Shown: positions 1 to 12,539 of the stretch, piece after piece | Position numbering within the stretch: the first letter of the stretch is position 1 | How the letters are laid out: each line of letters begins with the position of its first letter | Origin: Marasmius tenuissimus | Lineage: Eukaryota; Basidiomycota; Agaricomycetes; Agaricales; Marasmiaceae | Direction: 5' to 3' | NCBI GenBank assembly: GCA_029532415.1 | Contig: JAQOTA010000033.1 | Span: 558,001-622,000 of the forward strand | Length of the DNA stretch: 64,000 nt | Program-made: the position numbers and the translations under genes | Notes under the pieces: generated by a model | The model's database searches: none | What the model saw: the letters and a program-made list of their open reading frames with translations, nothing else | Told to the model about the DNA's origin: nothing

Positions 1-3000
1 AGCCACCATTGTCGGTGAACAGGCTGAATGAAGGGAACGCAATGCAAAAAGCGACCCGGAGCCGAATAGATGAGTGATTTGGCTCCATTACTCGATATGA
101 AAGACTCACCCTGACGAATGGGCCCACGTTCTATGACAGTTCCGCTTCACTAAGTCCTCGTGAGTCCCGAGTCATGACAGGGCATGATCCACCGTGGTGG
201 ATTGAGTGCTTCCGACCGACATGATTGCAGGTCTCTGGCAGAGGTGCCTACGACGTCAAACATTCCAAGAGCCCAGTTTTCGGGGCCTGAGACGTAGCTA
301 TCGAGGGCTCATAGCACTGTAGGCACAATGAATTTTGTCAGATAGAAGAACGACGAACAGCGGCGGCTAAGTTGACAAACCAGAGAGGAAACGAGGTAAT
401 ATTTGCAGGGAGAAAGCGCGATGACATCGCAAGTGCATCGATAAGCAGCCCAGCACTACTTCGAAGGTCGAGAGCATATAACGGTTCAGGACAACCGCTG
501 GTGTCTGGCTCTCGGTAGCACATCCAAATCGCAAGTCCAGGCGAGTTGCTCGCAACGGTTCTCGTCCGTGAACAAGGGTAGATATGAGAATTGCCTCGGT
601 AGTGTCATTATCCGGGTTCACGATGCTGGAGCATCATAGAAGTCTCACCCGGACGGGTAAAACACATTAAGCAGCTCAGACCTCCCTAATCCACGACGTA
701 GTATCCTCATCATCCCGAACGAGTAGGGGAACATGTCGTCGAGAACCTCTGAGCGGAAGTAATCAGTCACTGAGAGTCAGTAATACAGGCGAGTTAGACC
801 TAACAAAGCCAACGGCTTCCATGTGTCATCACAAAACAATTTCAGACACTCGGCACAGTTCAACACGACGAAACGACAGAAAAATGATCGGAATCCGACT
901 GAATCTGTCACAAAGTGGTTCCTCTCAATGCCGCCACCGTCCACATTACCGAGATACACAATCGACGGATTGGGCGGGTGAGGGAGTGGACAAAGGACAG
1001 CGGCACTAGAGATGTTTCACCGAGTAGTAAATTGCTCGTTTTCGGTAGGCCCAAGAGATGGCCTCACAGGAGTGTTCAGGAACCATAGACGGCGTTTCTA
1101 GGAAGACGGAAGGAAGAGGCGCGGTCATCATGGCCTAGAATTCGAGCATAAAGTAGCAAGCACCACGTCCCTGGAGACAAGCGGATTGGAAAGTAGCATC
1201 TGTCTCCCCAACGCTCAAGACTGACAATGACTGATAACGGGCACAAGGTGGCAGTTGGGGATGTCGCTTGTAGACGGGCACCATGATGAAGTGACATCCC
1301 ATTGGCGTACACGAGCTCCCAAAGCACCGATTACAGTGGTGGATGCACCCAAAGTCTGGGGATGGCCTTTGACAAGCATTTCGGGTCGAATGGTATTGGA
1401 CATGAATAGAGGATATGTAGATTATGTTGATTGGCGCTGGCTACGTACCATGATAATAATAATAAAAAATAAGAAGAGGATATGTAGATTTCATGGCCAA
1501 CGTGCCGAATCACAATGAGCCTCGGCTCTGGCAACGCCGGTTTAGGAGGGATCATAAGTCCTGTCCTCGAACATTATTGAAGAAATGTCTTCCGAACGCC
1601 AGTATCCATGACATCGGAGAGTAAAATTAAGATGGCGGGACGGGGGTAAGTAGAGAAATTGGCTAAGTCGGTATCTCGTCTGGAGGGTACGAGAGAGAAG
1701 CACCCTAAGATTAGGGGACCTTTGTCGGGATGGGCCAAAGTTCTTTCATGGAGTGGATCATACGAGATCGGGCCTATGTCCGGGCCTGAGTGAGTCCAGC
1801 AACCTTGAATCGCGGTCCACAAAACTCACCTGGGCAAAAATGCCACCATTCTACGTCTCATGGACAACTTCGCATGCAACTCGACTATGAGCACTATAGT
1901 CTTGTGCTCCATGTATCAGAAGAGAGGAGCGGGGCGGTTGTTCACACCAAGTGCTAGATGTTGCTTTCGTGTGGTTATACAGTCGAGGCTACCGAGACTT
2001 TTCGTTCTGAAGAATAGGCAACTTTCTGAGCATAAGATGATGAACCACGAGAAAAAACGAGGAACGTACCAACGACCAATCCTCTGCCACGACTCCCAAA
2101 TTCGGCTCCAGTAGGACATACTCCCGGCTCAAAACAACGAAACAAGACAAAGATGCAGCTTCCGAGTTCCACAGGCGTAGGAAGAAATGTCAAGATTGGG
2201 CGATCTTCGGAAGAGAGGCAACTCAAGATGGTCGTTCTCATTGCCGTTTGGCTATGTGAAGAGGGGGGAAGGCTTTTAAGTGGATACTTAGTGGGTTCCT
2301 GGAGACCATTTGGTGACGAAACTCCTAGCCATACGTATCCGAGATGAATACACCTTGAGGCGGCATACGAGGCTACCTCTGCCGTCAGGACGAGAACTGT
2401 TGATCCTGGCATTGACTGAAGTTCTGGCACAATCGTTGGGGTAGCGATGCGTTGAGGTTTTCGTAGAATCGAGCAACCAAATCAAATGAGAAAGACGGAA
2501 TATTGTACGCGTATAATGCACGCACCGGTATTATGCCAGTTCAGCCTGATGACGCCAGCTCTATCTCCCTAACCTCGTCTCATAGTCCCGAGTTCTCTAC
2601 ATGAATTCTTGACTGGACCTGAAATGGTAAGCTGAGAATACGGCGACCGAGAGAGGACATACTGTAACTCGTGACTCAACTGTGGTTTCACCGCTCCAGA
2701 GTCTATTGGATATGACGATAAGTTTGGTGTATAAACAGTGGTTGATGTTTGATGTTCAAAAGGTGTTTACTCTGAGAAAGCACTCGAGTTTGTTGCATGG
2801 TGTAAATCGTGATAGAGGTTGGTGCGAAAAATGCTCCTCTGCCGGCCAAGCCCAAGGGCTGTTTTGGATGCCTGCCGGTGGCGCTGTCAGAACGCGGTCA
2901 TCTGACGCTCCGCTTTATCACGGTGATCGGACACGCACGTCCAAACTCCCAAGTAAGAGAAGCCTTTCGATAATTGAGCCCTCCACCTGGGGATTGAAGC

Positions 3001-4351
3001 TGTTAAAGTGCTCCAGAGAAGCTTTTGGAAAATCTGTGACTCAACAATTGACTCGTAGAGTTTTCCAGATGGACCCTGTATAAATCACATCCAGACCGTA
3101 TTCTTGTGATTTAGGGCCTCCGTCAGCCTGCAGCCCGCTTCCTCGCGTCCACATGTTCTAACACTCAGGGTCTAGTATCTTATTTGGTCGGATCTACGTT
3201 CCATAGTCACAAGGAAGAGTCACATCGGAGGAGTCGTGCTACTGTGGTTTGGTTGTACCACATTGGTGTACTGCTCGCCAAAAAAAAAAAGATGATTGTT
3301 CAAGCTGAGGATTGTTAAATAGCGTCGACAGGGGCCTTTTTAGTCCATCCTTGGCTTTCCTCAAGCACTAAATCTCCCGAGGACCTTCTAGACATGCTCA
3401 AGTCGCCGGATTTCGAGCTCCGCGCTGTGGGTTTGCCAAATGACGAATGATGGCCGTAGATGTAGGATACATACTAAAAATCACGGGTATATTTGACGGT
3501 CAACCTGTGAGCTATATCAAGCTATATCGCGAAGAATTAAAATAGTCTTTGGTATTCTTCCCTGTGTGCACTCTTGACCTGGTATAGGTCCCTGAATATT
3601 CAATGTGCGAGTACTTGATAGAGCCACCTGAAATGAGAGTAGTAGTCGAGTTCCATCACCGACTTTGGTATCTTGGCCAGGTCGGCTAGCAGGGTTCCAT
3701 GGAGGCCACAAGCTCGGTGAGTGGAGTGGCGATGGTAGATAAGGATATTTGGAAATTATTTCCACGGTTCTATATGGTCTCCTAACGGTGTTAGATAGAA
3801 GAGGTCGAATGACAGAAACGAGAAAAAATTCCATCTTTATAGGACGTCCTCATGAATATCCTGTTTCAGGCGTGACAACGGTTGTATAATCTGAACGACA
3901 AACAATCTTACCCAGTTTTGTCACGCCACTGTCATATTGATTTCCTCTGACTGTTGCTGAGGAAGTTCTCACGTATACCCCCTTTACTCTAGTCCGTAAC
4001 TGTCGCTCTGTTGAGAGGTGATGTGTTCGCTGGAGGTCGAAGGAATCCTTTTGTCAATCACATTTCTACGTGGTTTTCCCCTGAAGGCCCCGGGCTCGGC
4101 ACAACTCCAGGCTCATCCCCAACATCACGGGGAAGGTATGGTGCATGGGTTACAAAGGCCTCGTGCTCGTAGGTCAACAGAACTGAAATAAATATATAGA
4201 TGAATAACACTTCATATTCGAGATAAACGAAGGAAACGTGTGGCATGGCTTCGAGAGAACTAAGTTGTTAGGTATAACGTTCAAAAGTAAGCTCGTGAGT
4301 TGTGTGAACTTGTCGGAGATGGCGCCGTCCGATGATATTCGGGGACGGGAG
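1..4351. other. Region without recognisable genes
   Basis: Only short, overlapping open frames occur on both strands. None shows a family signature or a convincing exon chain. The two longest (about 1975-2430 minus and 2682-3083 plus) have no helices, motifs or repeats I recognise. A short A-run lies near 3281-3290. I see nothing more here. Confidence 0.5.
1408..1490. repeat. 16-bp direct repeat around an AT-rich spacer
   Basis: The 16-mer AGAGGATATGTAGATT occurs at 1408-1423 and again at 1475-1490. The spacer contains an ATA/AAT run. It could be a footprint of a small insertion or chance slippage. Confidence 0.5.
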
Positions 4352-5968
4352 TTAAAGTGCTTCCGTCGAGCTGCTAAGTGCGCTCGTTCCCTTTTCCTCA
4401 TCACGAACAACACCTTCTCCTCTTGGATCTTCAGTCGCATCTGACAGTTTCAATTGTGCCTCGGAGTTTCGCCCCTGGGATTCCGTTTGAGTGGGTGTAA
4501 TCGCAGTTGCAGTCTGAGCAGTCAAATTGAATCGCATCGTAGACAAGGCTCCTGCATTTGCGGTCGTATGATTCTGCAGAGCATTGAAAACTCTGCAACG
4601 AACTATCATGAGTGTGGGGGCGATTCCCTTGAAGTACCCGCTGATAAGTGAACCCGTTTAGACTCGATGTGACAAGATACTCACCGCGACTAAAGTTACT
4701 GTTGGTTCCAGATCAATTGGAAAGCCTATCTCGCTACGGCGCTGGACTAGAGCAATATTCACGAAGCTAATCATGGGATACAGAAACCCAGACTCGAGGC
4801 TTTGAATTGGTCCGGTTAGTGATAGATTGTCAATCAAATTCGAACACAGCAACATACATGATAGCCGCGATCCTTTGGTAAAGGCTCTGAGTCCCACTGC
4901 CAAGAGTTTCCCTTGCGTTCTTCGAAAGCCACCATATCCGGGACGCTGTAAAAGGGAATATTAGATGGCTCTCAGAATACAACCTTGAACCTCACCGGTA
5001 ATCATTGTGACCAAGAGGTTAGCCCCCGCGTAAGCCCCGTTGTATATTTGCTTGATACTTGTTGCCTCTGCGAAGAGATTCCAGAGCTCGACCCTAGTTG
5101 TATCGCTTCCTCCGATACCTTCAGCGATGAGCGAAGCAAGGCCTAGAGCTAAGAGCTTTCTCAGCCGTGTCCGACGTTCCATGAGCACAATGACTCGCCG
5201 TTAATCAATAAAGTAAGCACAAATAAAATTCCCACCCGTTTGTTGTATTTCCAGATTACATAGCATCTGTGGACCTTTGCAATGGCGTTTTGTGTCAGAT
5301 AGAGTTGCAAGTGAACGAGCAATTGGTCGTCACCAGCATTAAGTCTGCAATGAAGCTGACAGCATGAACATCAGACGGGATTGTTCTGAAGAGGCGTGCG
5401 CGGCGTCCGAAAGATTGCTTACTTAGCAATGACACCGAGGAGGCGATAAAGTATACTTATCCAGAGCCTGGTCAGTATCAAACGTAAACGCCGAGGGGGT
5501 AGGATCGACTCACAAATCTGCATTGTGGACCATGTCGTTGGACTCGAATTTATACATAGCATTGTCATCCCCCGTCTCCAAAGTCGCATAGATAAAGGTC
5601 AACTCCCGGACCGTATCATGCGTAAAGGAGATCGTACTGGCAGTCCCAGCCAAGAACAGCGACACAGTGGACCAGAGGTACAGAGCATGCGGTGCTTCAC
5701 TTCTCTTGGAGCCGCGTCGAGATCCCAACAGAACAGTGATGCACAGTATGAAGAGTAGAATGTAAAATCCTTGGGGGAATGGTTAGCCTGCAAGATTTTG
5801 GCGGGTATATGAGGACCATTCACCATAGGCAAGGAACATGACCTATGGTATCGATTTAGCAATGTTCGATGTAACCCGAGGCGCAGGACTCACCGAAAAT
5901 GTCGCAATGGGATATATCACAACGTGGCGCAAAGAGAAATACTCGGAAAAAGTAAACTCGCTACTCAT
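4352..5968 (-). CDS. Seven-helix membrane protein, array copy 1
   Basis: Member of an Agaricomycete-type multi-pass membrane family present four times in this window; biochemical function unknown to me. The start (CAT at 5966-5968) opens MSSEFTFSEYFSL, matching the starts of the other copies. Exons follow as a helix ending VMFLAYG, then FYILLFILCI, LYLWSTVSLFLAGT, FIADLML, HRCYVIWKYNKRVGILF, LLALGLASLIAEGI, the conserved IWWLS block, LESGFLYPMISFVNIAL, and a hydrophilic acidic tail from MIVRCRVFNALQNHT to the stop at 4352. About seven hydrophobic segments, roughly 380 residues. One intron near 5200 appears to use a GC donor (GCGAGT). A TATAAAG box lies 55 bp upstream. Exon borders were inferred by comparison with copies 3 and 4. 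A receptor or transporter role is possible but unproven. Confidence 0.7.
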
Positions 5969-6022
5969 AGTTCTACTTGGCGGTTGGGGGAGCTTGGGCG
6001 TACTTATCAACCGTTTCCCTTG

Positions 6023-6029
6023 CTTTATA
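6023..6029 (-). promoter_or_regulatory. TATA box of array copy 1
   Basis: TATAAAG on the minus strand, 55 bp before the start codon. The same heptamer stands 65 and 71 bp before copies 2 and 4, so it looks like the conserved core promoter of the family. Confidence 0.55.
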
Positions 6030-6989
6030 TCATCCAGTACGAGGGCATTTTCTCAGTGGGGCCTCCTGACATTGAGTTAGCGCGCAAACATAAGTAGTAT
6101 TCCCACTAACGCCCCCACACCGAAAAGATCAACCAAAAATACTTGAACCAAAACTGTTCACCTCAGTTTTCCACCCAGCTCCCTCCTGCATGACATATCT
6201 ATGTCGCAAGGACGGAGCGGCGAGCTGGCTATAGATGAATTAGAACTAGTGAGTCGCGATGCTCTCAATGTGCCAGAGAGATCGCGGAGCGAGGGATCCA
6301 TGAGCTCTATGAACCAGTCAAGCATTGGACGCGGGGCACAAAAGATTGAACTACCTTAGCACTCCAAGAATTTGGCCCTGTGACGATCAGGGAGTGAGAG
6401 TAGAGCTGTATCATTGTCATATCATCATGATAGATAGAAGAGAGTGGCGTCAATCCCCTTAGCGCCTATCTCAGACTCGAACTAACTTCTAATTCGTAGC
6501 GCCCACAGCAATTTTTTGATATGAAAGTACAGAAAACTATTGGGTGTATCAGCCCGCCGAGCTGATCAACTGTCATTGGGCGCCGACTAGCCCGAGTCCA
6601 GACCTATCCCTATCCCATCTTGATTCACCTCGCATTCACGAGATTTGGCGTACGTGTCAGCACCAGGGGTGGGGCATCGGGATTCAGAGTTGAACGCGCG
6701 GACGGATACGGTGTAGTACAATGGGAGGATCAGCTTGATGGAAAGCTGGCACACAGAGCAAAGGTTAGTTACTGTGTGAGTTCGAGCAAACACCGTCGTT
6801 CAAACTTTCGCCGCGGGAGGAATCCGGACCTCAAAAGCAAACAATCAAAATATTGTAGGGTAACAAGACCAGTGTGAAAAATGCATAGATGCAAGTGAGA
6901 TACCTTCGTGGGTACGTAGATAAATCTACAGCGTGAACCTACTAAGCGCTGTGAAGCAATCATTCCAGGGCACTCTTCAGACTTTGAGT

Positions 6990-8330
6990 GAGGTGTTTTG
7001 ATATATAGAACAGCATGACCACCTCACAATATAGAGATCATAGCAAGGAAATTGTGATAGAGCTTTGCTGTCAGGACCTGGAAGAATAGTTCCAACACAT
7101 GCAAACGACAAGTGTCGAGTACCTTGATTCTCGCTCGACATCAGTGAGGAGTTCTATTTCAACCATATTTGCTAATGCGTGGGCGTAGTCCAATGAACTA
7201 TGCTAAGAAACGGTTCAAACGTCGGTGTCCACAATGATTTTGAAACCCAACACTCGCTGATTCCAACCGGAAAGACTACGCTGTTCATCTCGGTGCCCAG
7301 TAACCAATAGCCAGTGTGGATGGAGCATTTAGATAGCTCTTCTAATTGGGCTAGTTCGAGAGCTCATAGTGGTTCGCGGTGGGAGTTCCACTAGTACTAC
7401 TAGTGATTAGATCTCACACCCTTTCTACCCGAGCAGAGTGCCTGAGATCTCTACCAGGTACAAAAAGCCATCTTGTCACACCAATCAATGGAAGTGTATC
7501 GCAGCATCGATATCAAGGGGTAAGGTGAGATAAATTGACGATCGTAAATCATAGGTTACATAGGGCCATCATTGAGAGGGAGCGGCGAGCCCGAGATCGA
7601 CGAAGTATGCTGACATCACCACACAAGTGCTCAACCTACACCCCTTCCCTGAGGGTGACCACAGATAAGACATCGATCCTTCTAGCTGGGTGCCCGAGCG
7701 TTACGAGGATAGCCTAGTTGCAATGATATTGGATCCATGCTGGATATATACCCCGAGATTGACTAGATTGACTAACAGCCCCGCCCCATCTCTCGACGAA
7801 GCACACGCAAAGTTACAACGCCTAATTTGCGTTGAGCCCTTCACACAATTTCCGAAGGTCATCGAGGAGCAACCGTTCTCCGATCACCAGTATTCGTGGC
7901 ACAAAAAGGCGTAGTGCACCTCTGGGACTCGAGATCGGTGGCGATTGCGATATGGGAAAGACGGACAAAGAGGGATTCCAGCGAGGATGGTAGGTCATGC
8001 AAATAAAGAGTGCACGGATGAAAGGGGACGATAATATGCGGGCTGTGAAGTGAGTGCAGTGTCAAGCCCTACAGAAAAAGTCGGAATCAACTGACTAGTG
8101 AACACTTCAACTCTAATGTGGTGAGAAAGTTCACCTTCTCTGTGAGAGCTGAGTATAACATGACGCATGTTGTCGGGTTGTTGCCGTTGGAATGATAAAC
8201 CATCCCGGCATAGACCAAGGCTCTAGTTTGAACAAGGGTGTCTTGATTATGGCTCAGCGAGTAAACTCGTTTCCTTAGATCAAATGCACGAGAAAGGTGA
8301 AGATACCGAGAATGACGCACATACAAGGCT
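6990..8330. repeat. Diverged repeat of an unrecognised sequence (relic A)
   Basis: Segments here are recognisably related to sequence at 12.55-13.25 kb. They share GACGATC.., a block reading TCAACCTACACCCCTT against TAAACCTACACCTCTT, and ATAGAACAGCATGAC. Frames are broken by stops and the blocks are not in the same order in both places. It looks like an old, rearranged duplicate of a gene or element that I cannot name. Confidence 0.4.
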
Positions 8331-8887
8331 GAGAACCCGCCATATCCCTATAAACCTGTCTGCATGTCCCAAGTTTATTTCAAACACGAGACATCCCCAA
8401 GATTCGATACTTTTGTGTCACGTCTCAAGTAACGCTAGCAACTGGTGTGATTGAGGTCAATGTGAAAGAATAACTCTCGGCTGGTAGGCCAGGGGCTGCT
8501 TCGGCACCTTGCGGAGTCGGCCAGTGCACGGTCACCCGGCACATACCATTCCCCAACATGAGTCCGGACTCCAAAGACTCGGAAGAAAGGATAGCAAGAC
8601 AAAGCAAGTATACAGCGAGGTCCTAAGTACTATCACAACCCGGAGAGGTCAATCTCGACTTGTTTTGGACATGATCCTAGCCTGACATACTTATTCCCCT
8701 ATATTTGATCGGTGTTTTGATTGAGATAGACCTGGGAGTAGTATATGCCTTAGCACGAGCTTGACAAATTTCATGCGCTGAGAATACTGTATCACGGAAC
8801 GGGAATATATAGATATAGAGTCTTTGAGAGAGCAAATGAGCTAAACGTGGCGTAGCTGCATACATATACAATATACCTCAACATGAC

Positions 8888-10885
8888 TCAAAGTGCCCTC
8901 GGCGAGCTGCTAAGACGAGCGCCTGTCCACTTTTCTTCATCGCCAATACTACCGTTCCTTGTCGAATTCTCAGTTGTAACGGATGATTGGGATTGCACTT
9001 CTTCATCCGGCGCTTGGGAATTGATTTGACCTCGTGTCGTCCCCATTCCTGCATTCGAGTTCAACTGTAATGTGGACAGGCCTCCTGCCTCCTCAATGGT
9101 GTGACCTTGCACAGCGTTAAACATCCGGGCCCGAACGATCATGAGGGCAGGGGCGATTCCCTGTAAGCGGAAATATCACTCTGAGTTAGCAATGCAGTCA
9201 AGCATTTACCACATCAAACAACGCTCACCGCAATCAAGGATACCGCTGGGCCAATGTTGATAGGTACTCCTATATCACTGGCACTGTATGTCAAAGCAAG
9301 ATTTGTGATGCTGAAAGGGATACAGAGCCCCAGACTCAAGACTGATCAGAATTGGCCCAGTCAGTCAAGAATGAAACCAATCATGGGAACCTCAGACATA
9401 CATGATAGCCACCACCCTCTGATACAGTCTCCGAGTACCACTGCCGAGAGATAGCCTTGCTTCTCTTGAAAGCCACCATATTCTTGATGCTTGATAGTGA
9501 TATCGTGAATACTAGTTCCTGTTTGACCATTGTCTTACTAACCAGTAAGCAGCGTAATCAAGAAATTGACGGCAATGTAACCGCCAATGTATGCCTGTCT
9601 CACAACTCCTGCTTGGGCAAACAGTTCATAACCGGCAAGATTGTCTGTATCTGCCAGTGCGACAGCTGCGATGATGGCCGAGACTATTCCCAGTACTACG
9701 GGATTATTCAAATTTCAGCGCTTCAGCTATGTCATATAAACTGTGTGCAGGATGGCTTACTATTGATCAAAATGGAGAGTACAAAAAGAATCCCGACATT
9801 TTTTTTGTAATTCCAGACCATATAACATCTGTGTACCTTCGAAAGATGTCAGGTTCGGTTACGAAACTCGGGGAGTTGATTTTTACCAGCATCAAATCTG
9901 CGAAGAAGCTCACAGAAGGAATGGGTAAGAGTGAGATTCTTTCTAAGGCATGTGACCTAACCATACTCACTTTTGAACGGTGGGAAGAGCAAGTAGGATT
10001 ATCCTACAAAGGATGTTTTCAATGGTGAACGACGAGTCCAAGATATGAGATCAACATACGATTCTGCGGAACCGAGTGAATCGTGGCCACTCTTGATTTT
10101 CCTGAAGTCACCATCGTCCCCTGTCTGCAAAGCCGTGAAAAGGAAGACCATCTCACGAACCGCATCGTGTGTGAAAAAAATCACCATGATCGTGCCATTC
10201 ACAAATAGCGCCACATTTGACCAAAAGTACAGGCTGTGTGGCGTTATTCTCTCCGTGGAGCCATGCCGGGATTTTGTGAGAACGTTGATACACAGTATGA
10301 AAAGGAGAATGTAAAATCCTTGCATGTACAGTTAGTCTCCAGTGCTTTGTTGTAAGAACTGCCAACAAAAAGCTCACCATAAGCAAGGAACATGACCTAA
10401 AATTCCGGATCAGTTCCCACAGTCGCAATACGGCGCAGAGAAAGAGCTCGGAGCGGGGCAAAATAAGAGAAATATAGAAGACCTCAGTGGGTTAACAAAC
10501 CGCTGAGGTAGTATGGGATTTTGTAGGTAGTTTATATACTGTACAGAAGTAGGTAGAGAATACGAGAGAACAGGAAAGAATATACTACGCATGATGTAGG
10601 TCCAACTGTGCATGATGTATGTAGGAGTAAGTACGATCACAGAGGTAAAGGGTTATGGAGCTACGTGAGTAAGACTGGGCAAAGGGGAATGATATCATAC
10701 AATGACAGAAGCACAGCAGAGTCCAGCAGGTACTACGAGTGGCCAATCCGAGGTTGCCATACTGGAATATTGACTCCCACCGGCTAGCCAACCTCGAACA
10801 GAGGACTCACCAAAAATGTTGCAATAGGATAAGTCACGACATGGGATACGGTAAAGAAAGCAGAGTATTCAAAATAAGAGCTCAT
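8888..10885 (-). pseudogene. Seven-helix membrane protein, array copy 2, frameshifted
   Basis: Same family as the neighbouring copies: start MSSYFEYSAFFTVSHVV at 10885, then VMFLAYG, FYILLFILCINVLTKSRH, LYFWSNVALFVNGT, FFADLML, HRCYMVWNY, VLGIVSAIIAAVALAD, IWWLSREAR and the tail MIVRARMFNAVQ ending at 8888. Two things set it apart. In the exon encoding LESGALYP (about 9310-9345), two bases are missing compared with copies 3 and 4, which shifts the frame and brings in a stop unless splicing differs. The first intron is about 410 bp, against 56-70 bp in the other copies. The TATAAAG box is kept, so transcription is possible. I call it a probable recent pseudogene, but a sequencing error in one codon run would restore it. 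Confidence 0.6.
10423..10800 (-). other. Enlarged first intron of array copy 2 with a decayed exon-1 duplicate
   Basis: Between the first exon (10811-10885) and the VMFLAYG exon (about 10380-10399) there are roughly 350 extra bases compared with the same intron in copies 3 and 4. Near 10423-10470 the sequence again resembles exon 1 (the part encoding the end of the first helix and the GAGCTCGGAG stretch), with deletions. This suggests a partial tandem duplication of the 5' end rather than a foreign insertion. Confidence 0.4.
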
Positions 10886-10949
10886 GGTTCCTGGAGGCAG
10901 GCCACTCGGCAGGGCACAAACACAAGTATGTTAAAGAGGATTGCTCCCT

Positions 10950-10956
10950 CTTTATA
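10950..10956 (-). promoter_or_regulatory. TATA box of array copy 2
   Basis: TATAAAG on the minus strand, 65 bp before the start codon, matching copies 1 and 4. Confidence 0.5.
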
Positions 10957-11879
10957 GTCCTATCCTAGGAGAATACACTAGTCTAGCAAGGTTCAATACC
11001 GCCAAATGGTTAGTTAAGTCAGAGTTTCCCCCTGTGACTTCTAAAGCTATATACCAAGGGATTCAGCAATTGCACCAAAGATCACAGACATTAGACTGGA
11101 TTAGTTTGTGCAGTGCGCGCTTTACCGCAATAACTTGATGCGATGACCCCTTAGAAATCCACGTGAAATTGGATAATCATTAGATCTATTCTCAATGGGG
11201 CGGAAAATCGTCGTAATGAAGGCGCTGATCGAACACCGTTCACGACTGGTGGATGTTAACCGTGAATAATCCTGATAAGAGGGTATCCGGAATAGCCTCC
11301 CCAGTTACACCTCTGTGCTGATGGAGTAGCACATACAGTAGTTCAAACAGTACTCAATTGCCGCGGCAAAGGAATGCATATACTCCATCGAGAAAAGTTG
11401 CAATCGATACATTCTCTTCTGTGAACATATTGTTGGCGCAAAAATTTATAGTAACAGCGAAGTCCAAACAGTGAGGCCCGAAACCAGGATGTCTATCCGA
11501 ATCGCAACATTTACCCCACGCTACTGCATGCGCCTTCTAATTTTCTCTGCCTCGAGGAGGAACCGGGATATCATGCTGTACTCCCCTTGGCTCTGTTCCA
11601 GTGCTGCGCGACAGATGGTGGAGAGGGCTGGGACGTGATGAATGATAATGTCTATATGAAGCTGGTATATCTAGGAGTGTGGGGCCATCAATGTACTGCA
11701 AAAGGGGGAAATCAACGTCTATCTGATTTCCTATGCTTGCAAAACACCTTGGACAAAACCCGTTAGGATGGAAGAGGCACAGGCTATTCTCGTAGCCAAT
11801 AGAAGAGGGTTAAAAAAGTGGATAGTCTGAAGTTAACAGCCCTTGCTGAGAAGCAATCACTATTCTTGTCTTTCCCCGC
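10957..11879. other. Gap without recognisable features
   Basis: No open frame over 65 codons with a family signature and no repeat that I could match elsewhere in the window. Confidence 0.4.
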
Positions 11880-12530
11880 ATGCACCTAAGTTCCTGCATA
11901 AGTCCCATTGTATATTTGCTTAATGGTTGCTGCTTTTACAAAGAGGTTTCAAAGTTCAAGCCTTTCTAAATCACTTACTCCAATTGGTTGGCTGGTGAGT
12001 GAAACACACTGCTGGCCAACCAGGTTTTTACTCCCGCAATTATTGGGGTAAAAGGCTTCGTAAAAGATGTGAATTTGCGACCAAATTCACGGGCGTCAAA
12101 GTCAATTTTTTTAGCGCGCAAAATAGTCAAGAAAAAGGTTACTTTTTTCGAGCGAGAAACGTGACGTTTTTCTGGATTTTTCGCCTTTTTACGCCCGTAA
12201 AAACGCTTCCGAGATTTATCCGGGACAGTTTTGCGCTCGTAAAAGTCTTCTTTTTGCCTCGTGTATTTCGTGTGTTTTTGCGCGCTCGAAAATATCTTTT
12301 TGACGCCAGTGAATTTGGCCGCAAAATGAAATGTTTTACGAAGCCTTTTACCTTGCTAATTTCGGCCGTAAAAGCATGGTTGGGCAGCAGTGACAAGGCC
12401 TAGCAACAAAGACCTAGTCAGCCATGTTGTATATATCATGGAGATAATGGGCCATGGCTCACCATTGATAAATAAGATAAGCACAAAGAGAATTTCGACT
12501 CATTTGTTGCATTCCAGGTTCTGTAGCAGA
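11880..12530 (-). pseudogene. Relic of a fifth seven-helix paralogue, split by a transposon
   Basis: From 11880 to 12006 the sequence matches the exon of copy 1 at about 5020-5140 (the GTTGTATATTTGCTT block and what follows). The match resumes after 12395 with AAGGCCTAG and continues through the next intron to the exon containing GTTGCATTCCAG (copy 1 near 5199-5270). Only these internal exons remain; neither the start nor the tail is present. The 386-bp element at 12007-12392 sits inside the exon. Without that element the relic is about 260 bp and already carries frame-breaking changes. Confidence 0.7.
12007..12392. mobile_element. 386-bp foldback MITE with CACT ends and 3-bp target duplication
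   Basis: The ends are CACTGCTGGCCAACC and, inverted, CACTGCTGCCCAACC. The whole element is one long imperfect inverted repeat: the two arms of about 190 bp can be aligned from tip to centre (shared blocks include GGTAAAAGGCTTCGTAAAA, CCAAATTCAC, GGCGTCAAA and GCGCGCAAAA) and meet at a palindrome around TTTTTACGCCCGTAAAAA. It is flanked by ACA on both sides (12004-12006 and 12393-12395). CACT-type tips with a 3-bp duplication are typical of CACTA (EnSpm/CMC) elements, so I class it as a non-autonomous CACTA-like MITE. No transposase is encoded. The element is open across both strands for much of its length, which makes spurious open frames; these are not genes. Confidence 0.85.
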
Positions 12531-12539
12531 CATTGCATT

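Noticed and set aside
11980..12022. Apparent extra inverted repeat GGTTGGCTGGTGAGTG beside the left tip of the MITE
   Set aside because: It resembles the tip of a second element, but the same stretch aligns with the exon of array copy 1 near 5117-5133, so it is host sequence and the likeness is chance.
11999..12403. 134-codon plus-strand frame and an opposing minus-strand frame
   Set aside because: They coincide almost exactly with the foldback element. The inverted symmetry keeps both strands open, and the peptide shows no family signature.
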